NCBI GenBank assembly: GCA_022565695.1
Contig: JAIUME010000008.1
Span: forward strand, 124,001 to 188,000
DNA: 64,000 nucleotides
Direction of reading: 5' to 3'
Origin: Alcanivorax sp.
GTDB lineage: Bacteria > Pseudomonadota > Gammaproteobacteria > Pseudomonadales > Alcanivoracaceae
This document shows, in pieces, positions 31,849 to 41,940 of this stretch (positions within the stretch are counted from its first letter, which is position 1; each line of letters begins with the position of its first letter). The position numbers and the translations under genes are program-made. A model generated the notes under the pieces. The model had not been told where the DNA came from. It did no database searches and worked only from the letters and a program-made list of their open reading frames with translations.

Positions 31849-32865
31849 GGCGCGCAACAGATCATGCATGTTCAGCGCGCCTGTGGGGCGATGCAGGGCG
31901 TCAACGACGATCAGGCCGTTGATCTTGCGTTGTTCCATGATCTTGACCGCTTCGGCGGCCAGATGCCCGCTTTCTATGACCACAGGATCCCGCGTCATGA
32001 CCTGCTCGATGGGGCATTGGCGTATGTCGAGATCCGGCAGGTCGAGCACGCGACGCAGGTCACCGTCGGTAAAGATCCCGGCCAGGGTACCGTCTGCGCC
32101 GGTCACGGCAGTCATGCCCAGCCCCTTGCGGCTGATTTCCAGCAGCGCGTCACTGAGCGTCGTGCCGGCAGGCACGCTGGGCAGTCGCTCGCCACCGTGC
32201 ATGATGTCATCCACGGTGAGCAGCAGGCGGCGCCCGAGGCTGCCGCCGGGATGAGACAGGGCAAAATCTTCAGCAGAGAAGCCGCGCGCCTCCAGCAGCG
32301 CAATCGCCAGCGCATCGCCCATGGCCAGTGCCGCAGTGGTGCTGGAGGTCGGGGCCAGGTTATGCGGACACGCTTCGATGCTCACCACAACCGGGATATG
32401 CACGTCTGATTGCCGCGCCAGCGTGGAGCCCGGCCGGCCGGTGATGCTGATCAGGGGGATGCCACGGCGTTTGAGCACCGGCAGGATGGCCAGTACCTCG
32501 GCGGTTTCGCCAGAATTGGACAGCGCCAGCACCGCATCACCGGGCGTGATCATGCCCAGGTCGCCATGGGAAGCCTCAGCCGGATGCACGAAGAAGGACG
32601 GCGTGCCGGTGCTGGCCAGGGTGGCTGCGATCTTGTTGCCGATATGACCGGATTTGCCCATGCCCGTGACGATGATGCGGCCACTGCAGCCGAGCATCAG
32701 TGCACAGGCTTTGTCGGTGTGGCTGCCAATGGAGGCAATCAGCTCCGCGACGGCGTCTGCCTCGAGTTGCAGCACGCGACGGGCGCTGTCCTGGAAGCTC
32801 TGGCCAGGTGTCTGGCCCGGTGGGCTGTCGGAACTGGCGCTGTCTTGTCTGGAACCCTGGCTCAT
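31837..32865 (-). CDS. kdsD: D-arabinose 5-phosphate isomerase KdsD
   Basis: A 342-residue isomerase that makes arabinose-5-phosphate, the first Kdo precursor. A SIS domain (GCSGRIIVTGMGKSGHIGNKIAATLASTG, about residues 57-85; LALSNSGETAEV) is followed by two CBS domains (ending in KINGLIVVDALHRPTGALNMHDLLRAGVV). ATG 32865 gives the normal N-terminus with a short extra Ser/Gln-rich extension. The 190-bp leader before it contains inverted repeats (32882-32914). Confidence 0.96.
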   Translation of the reverse strand: MSQGSRQDSASSDSPPGQTPGQSFQDSARRVLQLEADAVAELIASIGSHTDKACALMLGCSGRIIVTGMGKSGHIGNKIAATLASTGTPSFFVHPAEASHGDLGMITPGDAVLALSNSGETAEVLAILPVLKRRGIPLISITGRPGSTLARQSDVHIPVVVSIEACPHNLAPTSSTTAALAMGDALAIALLEARGFSAEDFALSHPGGSLGRRLLLTVDDIMHGGERLPSVPAGTTLSDALLEISRKGLGMTAVTGADGTLAGIFTDGDLRRVLDLPDLDIRQCPIEQVMTRDPVVIESGHLAAEAVKIMEQRKINGLIVVDALHRPTGALNMHDLLRAGVV

Positions 32866-32881
32866 GCGCTTTCTCGATGAC

Positions 32882-32914
32882 GATACCGCTGTGATGCCTG
32901 TGCGCAGCGGTATC
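32882..32914. other. 10-bp inverted repeat in the yrbG-kdsD spacer
   Basis: GATACCGCTG (32882-32891) pairs with CAGCGGTATC (32905-32914). A second stem with one mismatch lies at about 32932-32957. They fall after the yrbG stop and before kdsD on the minus strand, so they may weaken read-through from yrbG; no U-tract is present. Confidence 0.4.
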
Positions 32915-33055
32915 GGATGCAGATGATGGCCTGTCAGCCAGTCGGTGCTGACTGACATGGCGATGAGAGAACGCAGTATACAGGGCGTCGGGCGTGGCCT
33001 GCGAGTCTGGCGCTGCGCCGTTTTGTGTCAGCGCAGGCAAGCCAGACAGGCAGCA

Positions 33056-34000
33056 TTACAGATGCTGGCTTGCCAGCAACGTCAGGTAGCCCGCGTAACC
33101 GGCCAGCAACAGCAGCCCGGCACTGCGCCCGAGCCGGCGCCGCCCGGCGATCAGCACCAGAATCAGCAACGCCGCTGACAGCAGCAGCATGGCGGGGAAG
33201 TCACGGCTGACCAGCGCCGGGTCCATGATGCCTGGCGCCAGCAGTGCGGGCACCGGGAGTACAGCGACCAGGTTCATGATGTTCGAGCCGACAATATTGC
33301 CGATGGCCAGGTCGGCGTGGCCGCGCAGGGCGGCTGCCACGGACGCCGCCAATTCTGGCAGGCTGGTGCCTGCGGCCACCAGCGTCAGACCGATGACGGT
33401 TTCGCTCACGCCCAGTGACAGCGCCAGTTCCACCGCGCCCCAGACCAGCATGCGTGCGCTCACCAGCAGCATCACCAGGCCGGTGATGAACAGCCCCCAG
33501 TCTTTCAGGGCACTGCTGCCGTGGGCGGGCAGTTCCGGGTCTTCGATGGTGTCGCGCTGGCGGAACTGCCACATCAGCCAGCCCATGAGGAACATGGCGC
33601 CCAGCAGCATCACGCCTTCACGGCGCGCGAGGGTGCCATCCAGCAGCACCAGACCGGTCAGGGCCGCGACCAGCAGGTAGACAGGCAGGTCGCGCTGCCG
33701 CGTGCCGGGGGTGATCAGGATGGGGCGCACCAGCAATGTGATCGCCAGCACCATGCCGATATTGGCGATGTTGGAGCCCAGGGCGTTGCCGATGGCCAGG
33801 TCACTGCTGCCGGTCAGTGCCGCCGTGGCGGACACCAGGATTTCGGGTGCCGAGGTGCCGAACGCCACCAGCGTCAGGCCGATGGTCATGGGGGTCATGC
33901 CCAGCCGCAGCGCCAGCCCTGCCGCACCACCAACGAAGCGGTCGGCACTCCAGACCAGAATCACGAGGCCGACGACGCAGGCCAGCAGAGCGGGCAACAT
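33056..34000 (-). CDS. yrbG: Calcium/sodium antiporter, YrbG family
   Basis: Inner-membrane cation exchanger of the CaCA superfamily, 314 residues from this start, with about ten membrane helices in two inverted halves. Each half carries an alpha-repeat ion-binding motif: LVAFGTSAPEILVSATAAL and LVAAGTSLPELAASVAAAL, with the conserved Glu residues. ATG 34000 is chosen because a strong AGGAGG stands five bases before it; a longer frame opens at 34018. In E. coli the same gene starts the kdsD-kdsC-lpt operon, as here. Confidence 0.95.
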   Translation of the reverse strand: MLPALLACVVGLVILVWSADRFVGGAAGLALRLGMTPMTIGLTLVAFGTSAPEILVSATAALTGSSDLAIGNALGSNIANIGMVLAITLLVRPILITPGTRQRDLPVYLLVAALTGLVLLDGTLARREGVMLLGAMFLMGWLMWQFRQRDTIEDPELPAHGSSALKDWGLFITGLVMLLVSARMLVWGAVELALSLGVSETVIGLTLVAAGTSLPELAASVAAALRGHADLAIGNIVGSNIMNLVAVLPVPALLAPGIMDPALVSRDFPAMLLLSAALLILVLIAGRRRLGRSAGLLLLAGYAGYLTLLASQHL

Positions 34001-34388
34001 TGAACCTCCTGGGGACATCCTGTTCCAAGCTAACAGGCTAAATTGAAAGACCGGGGCTGACAGGCCGTGACGATGGCCAGGCCCCGCAGTCCGCAGGCGC
34101 CATTAAATCGGTGTTAACGGTGGTGCGGCAAGTGTCTCGTGCAGGCATGCCTCACACAGCATGCGGCAAACAGCGTGTCGCAAACAGACAGGGCAGGCTG
34201 GACAAGCTTCCCCCCGGTCGGTTAGATAGCCTGTCCGGATGCGCGAGTGAGACGCAGCAGGGCGTTCGTGACAGGATATTCGTGACAGGACATTCGTGAC
34301 AGGACATTCACTGGCATGGCCATCACAATGACGGCAGACCAGCACAACCCGGTACATCCCGGCACAACATTACTGGCAGGAGAAGTAC
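34001..34388. other. 388-bp divergent spacer where mlaFED is missing
   Basis: No gene is recognisable here on either strand. In the order I recall from E. coli and Pseudomonas, mlaF-mlaE-mlaD occupy this place between yrbG and mlaC. The right half holds a 14-bp three-copy repeat (34265-34306). The mlaC Shine-Dalgarno AGGAGA is at 34379-34384, five bases from the ATG. Confidence 0.7.
34265..34306. repeat. 14-bp tandem repeat, three copies, upstream of mlaC
   Basis: TTCGTGACAGGATA followed by two exact TTCGTGACAGGACA units, 83 bases before the mlaC start. Period 14 is not an integral helical repeat, which argues against a cooperative operator on one DNA face. Confidence 0.95.
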
Positions 34389-35081
34389 ATGAGAGCACGT
34401 TGGCTGAACGGATACTGGCTGAACATGCAGTTGCCCGCAACGCTGTGGCAACGGATGGCGGCGATCGCCGTGCTGTCACTGGGCACCATGATGGCCTCAA
34501 TGCCCGCTCAGGCGGCAACGCCGCCGGACGAGGTGATTCGCGGCGCCGTGGAGCGCATGACGCAGCGTATTGATGCCGAGCGAGCCAAGCTGGCAGGTGA
34601 CCCGGCCTATGCGCGCAAGGTGGTCAACGAAGAGCTGGATGACCTGGTGGATTTCCGCCGTATCACCCGTCTGGTCATGGGCGATCATTTTGCCGCCGCC
34701 TCACGGGATCAGCGCAACCGCTTCATGGAGCGCTTCCGGCGCAGCATGGTGCAGACCTATGCCGCCGGCGTGACCATGTACGAGGGCCAGCCGATCACTG
34801 TGCTGCCGCTGGCGGAAGAGGATGTGCGCGGGGATCGTGCCCGGGTGCAGATGGAATTCTCCACGGAGAGTGGCCGCCCCATGCCCATCGCCTACACCAT
34901 GTTCAAGGATGGCGAAGCCTGGAAGGTGGACAACGTGATCGTCAACGGCCTCAATCTGGGCCGGGTGTTCCGCATGCAGTTCGATCAGGCCATGCGCCAG
35001 CATGCCGGGGACATCGACAAGGTGATTGCGGGCTGGTCTACCGAGGTGGACATTGAAGAGGCCGCAGCAGGCGGCAACTGA
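34389..35081 (+). CDS. mlaC: Phospholipid-transport periplasmic protein MlaC, without its usual mlaFED neighbours
   Basis: A 230-residue periplasmic lipid carrier of the Mla pathway, which moves phospholipid between the outer-membrane MlaA complex and the inner-membrane MlaFEDB ABC transporter. The signal peptide ends near PAQA-A (residue 42), after an unusually long n-region. The mature part has the family segments VNEELDDLVDFRRITRLVMGDHF, RFMERFRRSMVQTYA and YTMFKDGEAWKVDNVIVNGLNLG. Neither mlaFED upstream nor mlaB downstream is present, so its partners, if any, must be encoded elsewhere. Confidence 0.95.
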   Translation: MRARWLNGYWLNMQLPATLWQRMAAIAVLSLGTMMASMPAQAATPPDEVIRGAVERMTQRIDAERAKLAGDPAYARKVVNEELDDLVDFRRITRLVMGDHFAAASRDQRNRFMERFRRSMVQTYAAGVTMYEGQPITVLPLAEEDVRGDRARVQMEFSTESGRPMPIAYTMFKDGEAWKVDNVIVNGLNLGRVFRMQFDQAMRQHAGDIDKVIAGWSTEVDIEEAAAGGN

Positions 35082-35183
35082 GCTCGCCGCCAATTGCTTC
35101 CCGCAAACAGCTGACCGGGGCCTGAGCGCCCCGGCAGATGAAAAATATCCGCTAAAGCCCTATTATGTCGCTCGCGTGCATGT

Positions 35184-35215
35184 CGCCCCCGTGGATTCAC
35201 TGCGGGGGCGCCTTT
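35184..35215 (+). terminator. Hairpin between mlaC and ibaG
   Basis: CGCCCCCG (35184-35191) pairs with CGGGGGCG (35203-35210), followed by CCTTTG. It is a plausible but weak intrinsic terminator or attenuator in the 178-bp gap where mlaB would normally lie. Confidence 0.5.
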
Positions 35216-35259
35216 GTGCCTGACCCCAGCGCGCCCGACTGCAGGCGACAGGAGAGCCA

Positions 35260-35514
35260 ATGACCCCGGATCAGATCAAGACACTGGTGGAAGCCGGTAT
35301 CGAGGATGCCCGCGTTGCCGTGCAAGGCGACGGTGGCAAGTATGAAATTCTGGTGATAGCCGATGCGTTCGAGGGCCTTAGCCCGGTAAAACGGCAACAG
35401 CGCGTATACAGCTGCATCAACACCGAAATTGCCGACGGCAGCATTCATGCCGTCACCATTCGTGCCCATACACCGGCGCAATGGGATGAAGCGCAGCGCA
35501 GAGGACTGGCCTGA
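35260..35514 (+). CDS. ibaG: BolA-family protein IbaG (YrbA)
   Basis: 84 residues with the BolA fold; such proteins bind monothiol glutaredoxins and take part in iron-sulfur handling and acid response. The helix-strand pattern IKTLVEAGIEDARVAVQGDGGKYEILVIADAFEGLSPVKRQQ matches IbaG. One oddity: the region that in BolA proteins supplies the conserved His reads GSIHAVTIRAHTP, keeping His. Directly upstream of murA, as in E. coli. Confidence 0.93.
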   Translation: MTPDQIKTLVEAGIEDARVAVQGDGGKYEILVIADAFEGLSPVKRQQRVYSCINTEIADGSIHAVTIRAHTPAQWDEAQRRGLA

Positions 35515-35535
35515 TTGTTACCGGCCCCCGCATAA

Positions 35536-36834
<1,299 letters not shown>

Positions 36835-36854
36835 CGGTATCAGGGTGAACCAAC

Positions 36855-37544
36855 ATGGCAACTGATCGGCCACTGATCATCGCGCTCTCGAAAGGCCGGA
36901 TTCTCCAGGAAACGCTGCCGTTGCTGGAGAATGCCGGCATTCGTCTGCTGGAAGATCCGGACAAGTCACGCAAGCTGATCTTTGAAACCAGCCGCGATGA
37001 TGTGCGCATCATCATTCTGCGCGCCACCGATGTGCCGCCCTATGTGCAGCATGGCGCGGCCGATATCGGGGTGGCAGGCAAGGACGTGCTGATGGAGCAT
37101 GGTGCCGCAGGCATCTTCGAGCCGCTGGATCTGGAAATTGCGCGTTGCAAACTGATGGTCGCCGCGCCGAAAGACGCCGCCCCGGTGGTCGGGCGTGTGC
37201 GCGTGGCCACCAAGTTCGTGAATATTGCGCGCCAGTATTTTGCCAGCTGTGGCCGCCAGGCCGATGTGATCAAGCTCTACGGCGCCATGGAACTGGCGCC
37301 GATCGTGGGGCTGGCGGATCGTATCGTCGACATCGTCGATACCGGCAACACGCTGCGGGCCAACGGCCTGGAGCCGACCGAACTGATTGCCCACGTCTCC
37401 AGCCGCCTGATCGTCAATCAGGCCAGCATGAAAACCCGTCACGCGGATATCCAGCGCATCATCGATGGCCTGGCAGACGCCGTGGCTGCGCGCCGGGCGC
37501 CCACAGACCGGACGCCCACAGACAGGGCAGGTGAGACCGCATGA
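36855..37544 (+). CDS. hisG: ATP phosphoribosyltransferase HisG, short form
   Basis: First enzyme of histidine synthesis, 229 residues. This is the short form that lacks the C-terminal regulatory domain and needs HisZ, which is not in this window. Recognisable blocks: [36 protein letters not shown] and [22 protein letters not shown]. The C-terminus is lengthened by a 15-bp tandem duplication (37498-37527) giving [10 protein letters not shown]. Overlaps hisD by four bases. Confidence 0.97.
   Translation: MATDRPLIIALSKGRILQETLPLLENAGIRLLEDPDKSRKLIFETSRDDVRIIILRATDVPPYVQHGAADIGVAGKDVLMEHGAAGIFEPLDLEIARCKLMVAAPKDAAPVVGRVRVATKFVNIARQYFASCGRQADVIKLYGAMELAPIVGLADRIVDIVDTGNTLRANGLEPTELIAHVSSRLIVNQASMKTRHADIQRIIDGLADAVAARRAPTDRTPTDRAGETA
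37498..37527. repeat. 15-bp tandem duplication at the 3' end of hisG
   Basis: CGCCCACAGACCGGA and CGCCCACAGACAGGG lie head to tail in the last codons of hisG and keep its frame, adding Pro-Thr-Asp-Arg residues. Confidence 0.9.
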
Positions 37545-38845
37545 AGACCAGTCGCCTCAGCAGTACCCAGGCTGATTTCGACGCCCGGCTGACGCAACTG
37601 ACGGCCTGGAGCGAAGAGCGCGATAGCGAAGTGAGCGCCCGTGTCAGCGAAATTATCCGCGCAGTGCGTGAGCAGGGTGATGCGGCTGTGGTGGCCTACA
37701 CCAACCGCTTTGATCGCCGCCAGGTGACGCATATCGACGAGTTGATTGTCGATCAGGCGCAGCTGCAAGCCGCACTGGCGCGCATTCCCGCTGCGCAACG
37801 GGAGGCGCTGGAAGCCGCTGCGGCGCGCGTGCGCAGTTACCATGAACGACAGCGTCAGGATTCCTGGCACTACGAGGACGCCGACGGTCATCTGCTGGGC
37901 CAGCAGGTGACGCCACTCGATCGCGCCGGGCTGTATGTGCCCGGCGGCAAGGCTGCGTACCCCAGCTCGGTACTGATGAGCGCTATCCCGGCGAAAGTGG
38001 CCGGTGTCGGTGAGGTGGTCATGGTGTCGCCGTCACCCGGTGGCGAACTCAATGACATGGTGCTGGCGGCTGCTGCCATCGTCGGCATTGATCGCGTGTT
38101 GACCGTGGGCGGTGCACAAGCCGTTGCAGCACTGGCCTGGGGCACACAAACCATCCCGGCGGTGGACAAGATTGTCGGCCCCGGCAATATCTATGTGGCA
38201 GAGGCCAAGCGCCAGGTGTTCGGCAAAGTGGGCATCGACATGATTGCCGGCCCTTCCGAGATTCTGGTGGTCTGCGATGGCAAGACCGATCCTGACTGGA
38301 TTGCCATGGACCTGTTTTCCCAGGCAGAGCATGACGAAGAGGCACAGGCCATCCTGATCTCGCCGGACGCCGACTTCCTGGACCAGGTCGCCGACAGCAT
38401 GGCGCGATTGGTGGTCACGCTGGAGCGCGAAGAGATCATCAGGACCTCCATGGCGAATCGCGGTGCGCTGATTCACGTGCAGGATATGGATGAAGCGATG
38501 ACACTGGTGAACCGGTTGGCACCGGAGCATCTGGAATTGTCCATGGATGACGCCATGAGTTGGGCGCGCAAGGTGCGCCATGCCGGCGCCATCTTCCTGG
38601 GTCGTCATACCTCCGAAGCGGTCGGCGACTACTGTGCCGGCCCCAGCCACGTACTGCCGACCTCGGCCACGGCGCGTTTTTCCTCGCCGTTGGGCGTCTA
38701 TGATTTCGAGAAGCGCAGTTCGCTGATTGGCTGTTCGCCTCAAGGTGCCAGTGCGCTCGGGCGTATTGCCTCGCCATTGGCGCGCGGCGAAGGGCTTACC
38801 GCCCACGCACGCAGTGCTGAATACCGGATAGAGCGCGAACAATGA
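37541..38845 (+). CDS. hisD: Histidinol dehydrogenase
   Basis: 434-residue zinc enzyme for the last two oxidations to histidine. It has the family blocks [65 protein letters not shown] and [12 protein letters not shown] (catalytic and zinc-binding His and Glu residues). Overlaps both hisG and hisC by ATGA. Confidence 0.98.
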   Translation: MKTSRLSSTQADFDARLTQLTAWSEERDSEVSARVSEIIRAVREQGDAAVVAYTNRFDRRQVTHIDELIVDQAQLQAALARIPAAQREALEAAAARVRSYHERQRQDSWHYEDADGHLLGQQVTPLDRAGLYVPGGKAAYPSSVLMSAIPAKVAGVGEVVMVSPSPGGELNDMVLAAAAIVGIDRVLTVGGAQAVAALAWGTQTIPAVDKIVGPGNIYVAEAKRQVFGKVGIDMIAGPSEILVVCDGKTDPDWIAMDLFSQAEHDEEAQAILISPDADFLDQVADSMARLVVTLEREEIIRTSMANRGALIHVQDMDEAMTLVNRLAPEHLELSMDDAMSWARKVRHAGAIFLGRHTSEAVGDYCAGPSHVLPTSATARFSSPLGVYDFEKRSSLIGCSPQGASALGRIASPLARGEGLTAHARSAEYRIEREQ

Positions 38846-39939
38846 GCCGATTCTGGAGCGACTTCGTTCACCAACTGGTGCCTTATGTGCCCGGCGAACA
38901 GCCAAAACTGGCGCGGTTGGTGAAGCTCAACACCAATGAAAACCCCTTCGGCCCCTCGCCCAAGGCGCTGGCGGCAATTGCTGCTGCCAGCGGTGACCTG
39001 TTGCGCCTGTACCCGGACCCGGATGCGACCACGCTGAAGCAGGCCATCGCGGCATACCATGGTGTTGCGCGTGACCAGGTGTTTGTCGGCAACGGTTCCG
39101 ACGAAGTGCTGGCGCACCTGTTTCATGGTTTTTTCCGGCAGGATTCTTCCCGTCAGGGCTCTTCCCGGCAGGGCAAGCCACTACTGTTTCCGGACATTAC
39201 GTACAGCTTTTATAAAGTCTATTGCGGCCTGTACCAGATCGAATACCGCACGGTGCCGTTGCGGGACGATTTCAGCATCAATCTGGCAGACTATTCCCTG
39301 AACAACGGCGGCATTATCTTCCCCAACCCCAATGCCCCCACAGGGCGACCCTTGCCGCTGACCGATATCGAGGCCTTGTTGCAACGCAACACCGACTCGC
39401 TGGTGGTGGTGGATGAAGCCTACGTGGACTTTGGTGGCGAGACAGCGATTGCCCTGGTGGATCGCTACCCGAATCTGCTGGTCACCCAGACGTTGTCGAA
39501 ATCCCGTTCACTGGCCGGGCTGCGCATCGGCTTTGCGGTGGGGCAGAAACCCTTGATCGACGGGCTGGAGCGTATCAAGAACAGCTTCAATTCCTACCCG
39601 CTGGACCGGCTGGCCATCGCCGCTGGCACTGCGGCGTTTGAAGATCGTGAGTGGTTCGAGCAGTGCCGTGATGCCATCGTGGCCAGCCGCGAAGCGCTGG
39701 CGGCGGCGTTGGTGGCGCGGGGTTTTGAGGTACTGCCCTCGGCAGCCAACTTCCTGTTTGCCCGCCACCCGCAACACCGGGGTGCGCAACTGGCGGCAGG
39801 GCTGCGCGCCGAAGGCGTGATCGTGCGGCATTTTCCGCAGCCGGAACGCATCGCGGATTTCCTGCGTATTACGATTGGCACCGAGGCTCAGCACGACGCG
39901 CTGCTCAGTGCCCTGGACCCGTTGCTCGCCAACGGCTGA
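38842..39939 (+). CDS. hisC: Histidinol-phosphate aminotransferase
   Basis: PLP-dependent class-I aminotransferase (365 residues). The PLP Lys is in [19 protein letters not shown] (about residue 220), NPNAPTG is the substrate-facing loop and VVDEAYVDF holds the PLP-pyridine Asp. Near residues 98-110 a repeated Arg-Gln-(Asp/Gly)-Ser-Ser insert, encoded by a 15-bp array (39139-39168), lengthens a loop relative to the HisC proteins I know. Last gene of hisGDC; a hairpin follows. Confidence 0.96.
   Translation: MSRFWSDFVHQLVPYVPGEQPKLARLVKLNTNENPFGPSPKALAAIAAASGDLLRLYPDPDATTLKQAIAAYHGVARDQVFVGNGSDEVLAHLFHGFFRQDSSRQGSSRQGKPLLFPDITYSFYKVYCGLYQIEYRTVPLRDDFSINLADYSLNNGGIIFPNPNAPTGRPLPLTDIEALLQRNTDSLVVVDEAYVDFGGETAIALVDRYPNLLVTQTLSKSRSLAGLRIGFAVGQKPLIDGLERIKNSFNSYPLDRLAIAAGTAAFEDREWFEQCRDAIVASREALAAALVARGFEVLPSAANFLFARHPQHRGAQLAAGLRAEGVIVRHFPQPERIADFLRITIGTEAQHDALLSALDPLLANG
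39139..39168. repeat. 15-bp tandem duplication inside hisC
   Basis: CAGGATTCTTCCCGT and CAGGGCTCTTCCCGG lie head to tail, with a third partial CAGGG. In frame they give repeated RQ(D/G)SS residues in a surface loop just before the [11 protein letters not shown] block. Confidence 0.9.
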
Positions 39940-39953
39940 TTGTGCGGCATCAG

Positions 39954-39984
39954 CCCTCCGGTTCAGTCTTCCTGAGCCGGGGGG
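39954..39984. terminator. Hairpin at the convergent hisC / algW ends
   Basis: CCCTCCGGTTCAG (39954-39966) pairs with CTGAGCCGGGGGG (39972-39984) with two G-U wobbles and a 5-nt loop. It spans the 23-bp gap and the last codons of the converging protease gene. Probably a bidirectional terminator; no clear U-tract. Confidence 0.5.
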
Positions 39985-41063
39985 CGTGTGCCGATGAGCA
40001 CCGACAACGTCAGCTTTTCCCGATTACGAATCACGTTCAGCTCCAGCTCGGTATCCGGCCGGGTGCCGGCAATGATATTCATCGCCTGAAAACCGTCACG
40101 CACGCGATTGCCGTTGATGCCACTGAGCACATCCCCGGGCCGCAATCCGCCCTGATGGGCAGGGCCATTGCGCACCACTTCAGAGACCAGACCGCCACGG
40201 GCTTCTTCCAGCCCGAAGGACGCCGCCAGATTCGGTGTGATGTCTTGCACCGTCACGCCCAGCCAGCCACGAATCACCCGGCCATGCTCGATCAAATCCG
40301 TCATGACCTTGCTGGCGGTGGACGCCGGCGAGGCGAAGCCCATGCCTTCCCAGCTCCCCCCGGCGGACAGGATCGCCGTATTGATGCCGATCAGGTTGCC
40401 CCGGGTATCAATCAGCGCGCCGCCGGAGTTGCCCCGGTTGATGGCCGCATCAGTCTGGATGAAATTCTCGAAGGTGGCGATGCCCAGGTTGCGCCCGGTG
40501 GCGCTGACAATACCCATGGAGACCGTCTGGCCGACGCCCAGGGGGTTGCCGATGGCCAGTACCACATCGCCCACGCTGGGCGCCGTGTTGTCGAGGCGGA
40601 TGACCGGCAGGTTATCCAGTGATATCTGCAACAGGGCCAGATCGGTTTCCGGGTCGGTGCCGACCACCTGGGCCCGGGCCTCACGGCCATCGTGCAGCGC
40701 CACCAGGATTTCATCGGCATCGCGGATGACGTGGTAACTGGTCAGCATATAGCCGGCACTGGATACGATCACCGCAGAGCCCAGACTGGAGAGGATGCGC
40801 TCCCGTCGGGGTTCCTCCATGAACTGCTGGAAGAACGGGTCGTCCGGCTCGTCACGACGGGTAACCACCTGCGTGGTATAGATATTGGCCACCGCCGGGG
40901 CAGCGCGGGACACCGCTTCGGAATAGGAGGTGACCATCTGGCTGGCGTGGGCAGGTGCACCGCCGTTGGGCGCCCCGGGCCCGGACTGATGCCACCAGAG
41001 CACGCCCATGCCCACAATCACGCCGGTCAGGGCCGGGCCGGCGAGGAATTTCAGCAGCTTCAT
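39963..41063 (-). CDS. algW: Periplasmic DegS/AlgW-type serine protease with PDZ domain
   Basis: 366-residue membrane-anchored HtrA-family protease that starts regulated intramembrane proteolysis of the anti-sigma factor (RseA/MucA type) on envelope stress. One N-terminal helix (LKFLAGPALTGVIVGMGVLWW) anchors it. The triad is His in YMLTSYHVIRD (about 114), Asp in DPETDLALLQI (about 144) and Ser in INRGNSGGALID (about 219). One C-terminal PDZ domain (RGGLVSEVVRNGPAHQGGLRPGDVLSGINGNRV) fits DegS/AlgW rather than DegP, which has two. The symbol follows the Pseudomonas name for this position next to hisC. Confidence 0.92.
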   Translation of the reverse strand: MKLLKFLAGPALTGVIVGMGVLWWHQSGPGAPNGGAPAHASQMVTSYSEAVSRAAPAVANIYTTQVVTRRDEPDDPFFQQFMEEPRRERILSSLGSAVIVSSAGYMLTSYHVIRDADEILVALHDGREARAQVVGTDPETDLALLQISLDNLPVIRLDNTAPSVGDVVLAIGNPLGVGQTVSMGIVSATGRNLGIATFENFIQTDAAINRGNSGGALIDTRGNLIGINTAILSAGGSWEGMGFASPASTASKVMTDLIEHGRVIRGWLGVTVQDITPNLAASFGLEEARGGLVSEVVRNGPAHQGGLRPGDVLSGINGNRVRDGFQAMNIIAGTRPDTELELNVIRNREKLTLSVLIGTRPPAQED

Positions 41064-41163
41064 CGCAAATTTTTCCGCTGGGGTACAATTGTCGGCAGTG
41101 TATCAGATGAATCTGTATCACCGTGATGCTGAATCAAGGGGTGATATGCCTGACGGAGGCTCC

Positions 41164-41913
41164 ATGCTCAAACGTGATGACATGCTGCATGCCCTGGACG
41201 AGCTGTTGGCTCCCCAGACCTACCGGGACTACTGCCCCAACGGCCTGCAGGTCGAGGGGCGCGAGCAGATCCGTCGTGTCGTGACCGGCGTGACCGCCTG
41301 CCAGGCACTGCTGGATGCGGCGGTCATCGAAGAGGCGGATGCCGTGCTGGTGCACCACGGCTATTTCTGGAAAAACGAGGACGCCAGGGTGCGGGGCATG
41401 AAAAAGCAGCGCTTGCAGACGCTGCTGCGCCATGACCTGAATCTGTTTGCCTATCACCTGCCGCTGGATTGCCATCCGCGCCTGGGCAACAACGCCGAAC
41501 TCGGGCGCCGGCTCGGGCTCACTGTCACCGGCCCGCTGGGCGATGACGGCATCGGCCTGGTCGGGCGGCTACCGGAGCCGATGACCGCGCTGGAGTTTGC
41601 CCGTCTGGTGGAGGATGTGGTGGGCCGCGAAGCCCTGCATATTGGCGAGACGGGGGATGAGATCGAGACCGTAGCCTGGTGCACCGGCGCGGCCCAGGGC
41701 TTTATCGAACAGGCCCAGGCCCAGGGCGTTGATGCCTACCTCAGCGGCGAAATCTCGGAGCCCACGGTGCATTTCGCCCGCGAGACCGGCATTCACTACT
41801 TTGCTGCTGGCCACCACGCCACCGAGCGCTACGGCGTGCAGGCGGTCGGGCAGTGGCTGGCAGACACCTTCGGCATCGAGCATGTGTTTATCGATATCGA
41901 CAATCCAGTGTGA
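41164..41913 (+). CDS. Nif3-like dinuclear metal centre hexameric protein (YbgI family)
   Basis: 249 residues. Members are toroidal hexamers with two metals per active site; the physiological reaction is unsettled, with GTP cyclohydrolase-like and metal-chaperone roles proposed. Metal-ligand blocks are visible: DAVLVHHGYFWKNE near residue 60, AYHLPLDCHPRLGNNAELGRRLG near 100, and AAGHHATERYGVQAVGQWL near 220. ATG 41164 has GGAGG six bases upstream; an in-frame ATG at 41146 would add six residues. Divergent from algW. Confidence 0.93.
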   Translation: MLKRDDMLHALDELLAPQTYRDYCPNGLQVEGREQIRRVVTGVTACQALLDAAVIEEADAVLVHHGYFWKNEDARVRGMKKQRLQTLLRHDLNLFAYHLPLDCHPRLGNNAELGRRLGLTVTGPLGDDGIGLVGRLPEPMTALEFARLVEDVVGREALHIGETGDEIETVAWCTGAAQGFIEQAQAQGVDAYLSGEISEPTVHFARETGIHYFAAGHHATERYGVQAVGQWLADTFGIEHVFIDIDNPV

Positions 41914-41940
41914 CGCCTTGCCCGGTATTGCCAGAGGCGC

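Noticed and set aside
34265-34306. Replication iterons
   Set aside because: Only three units, no DnaA boxes, no A/T-rich unwinding element and no rep gene nearby.
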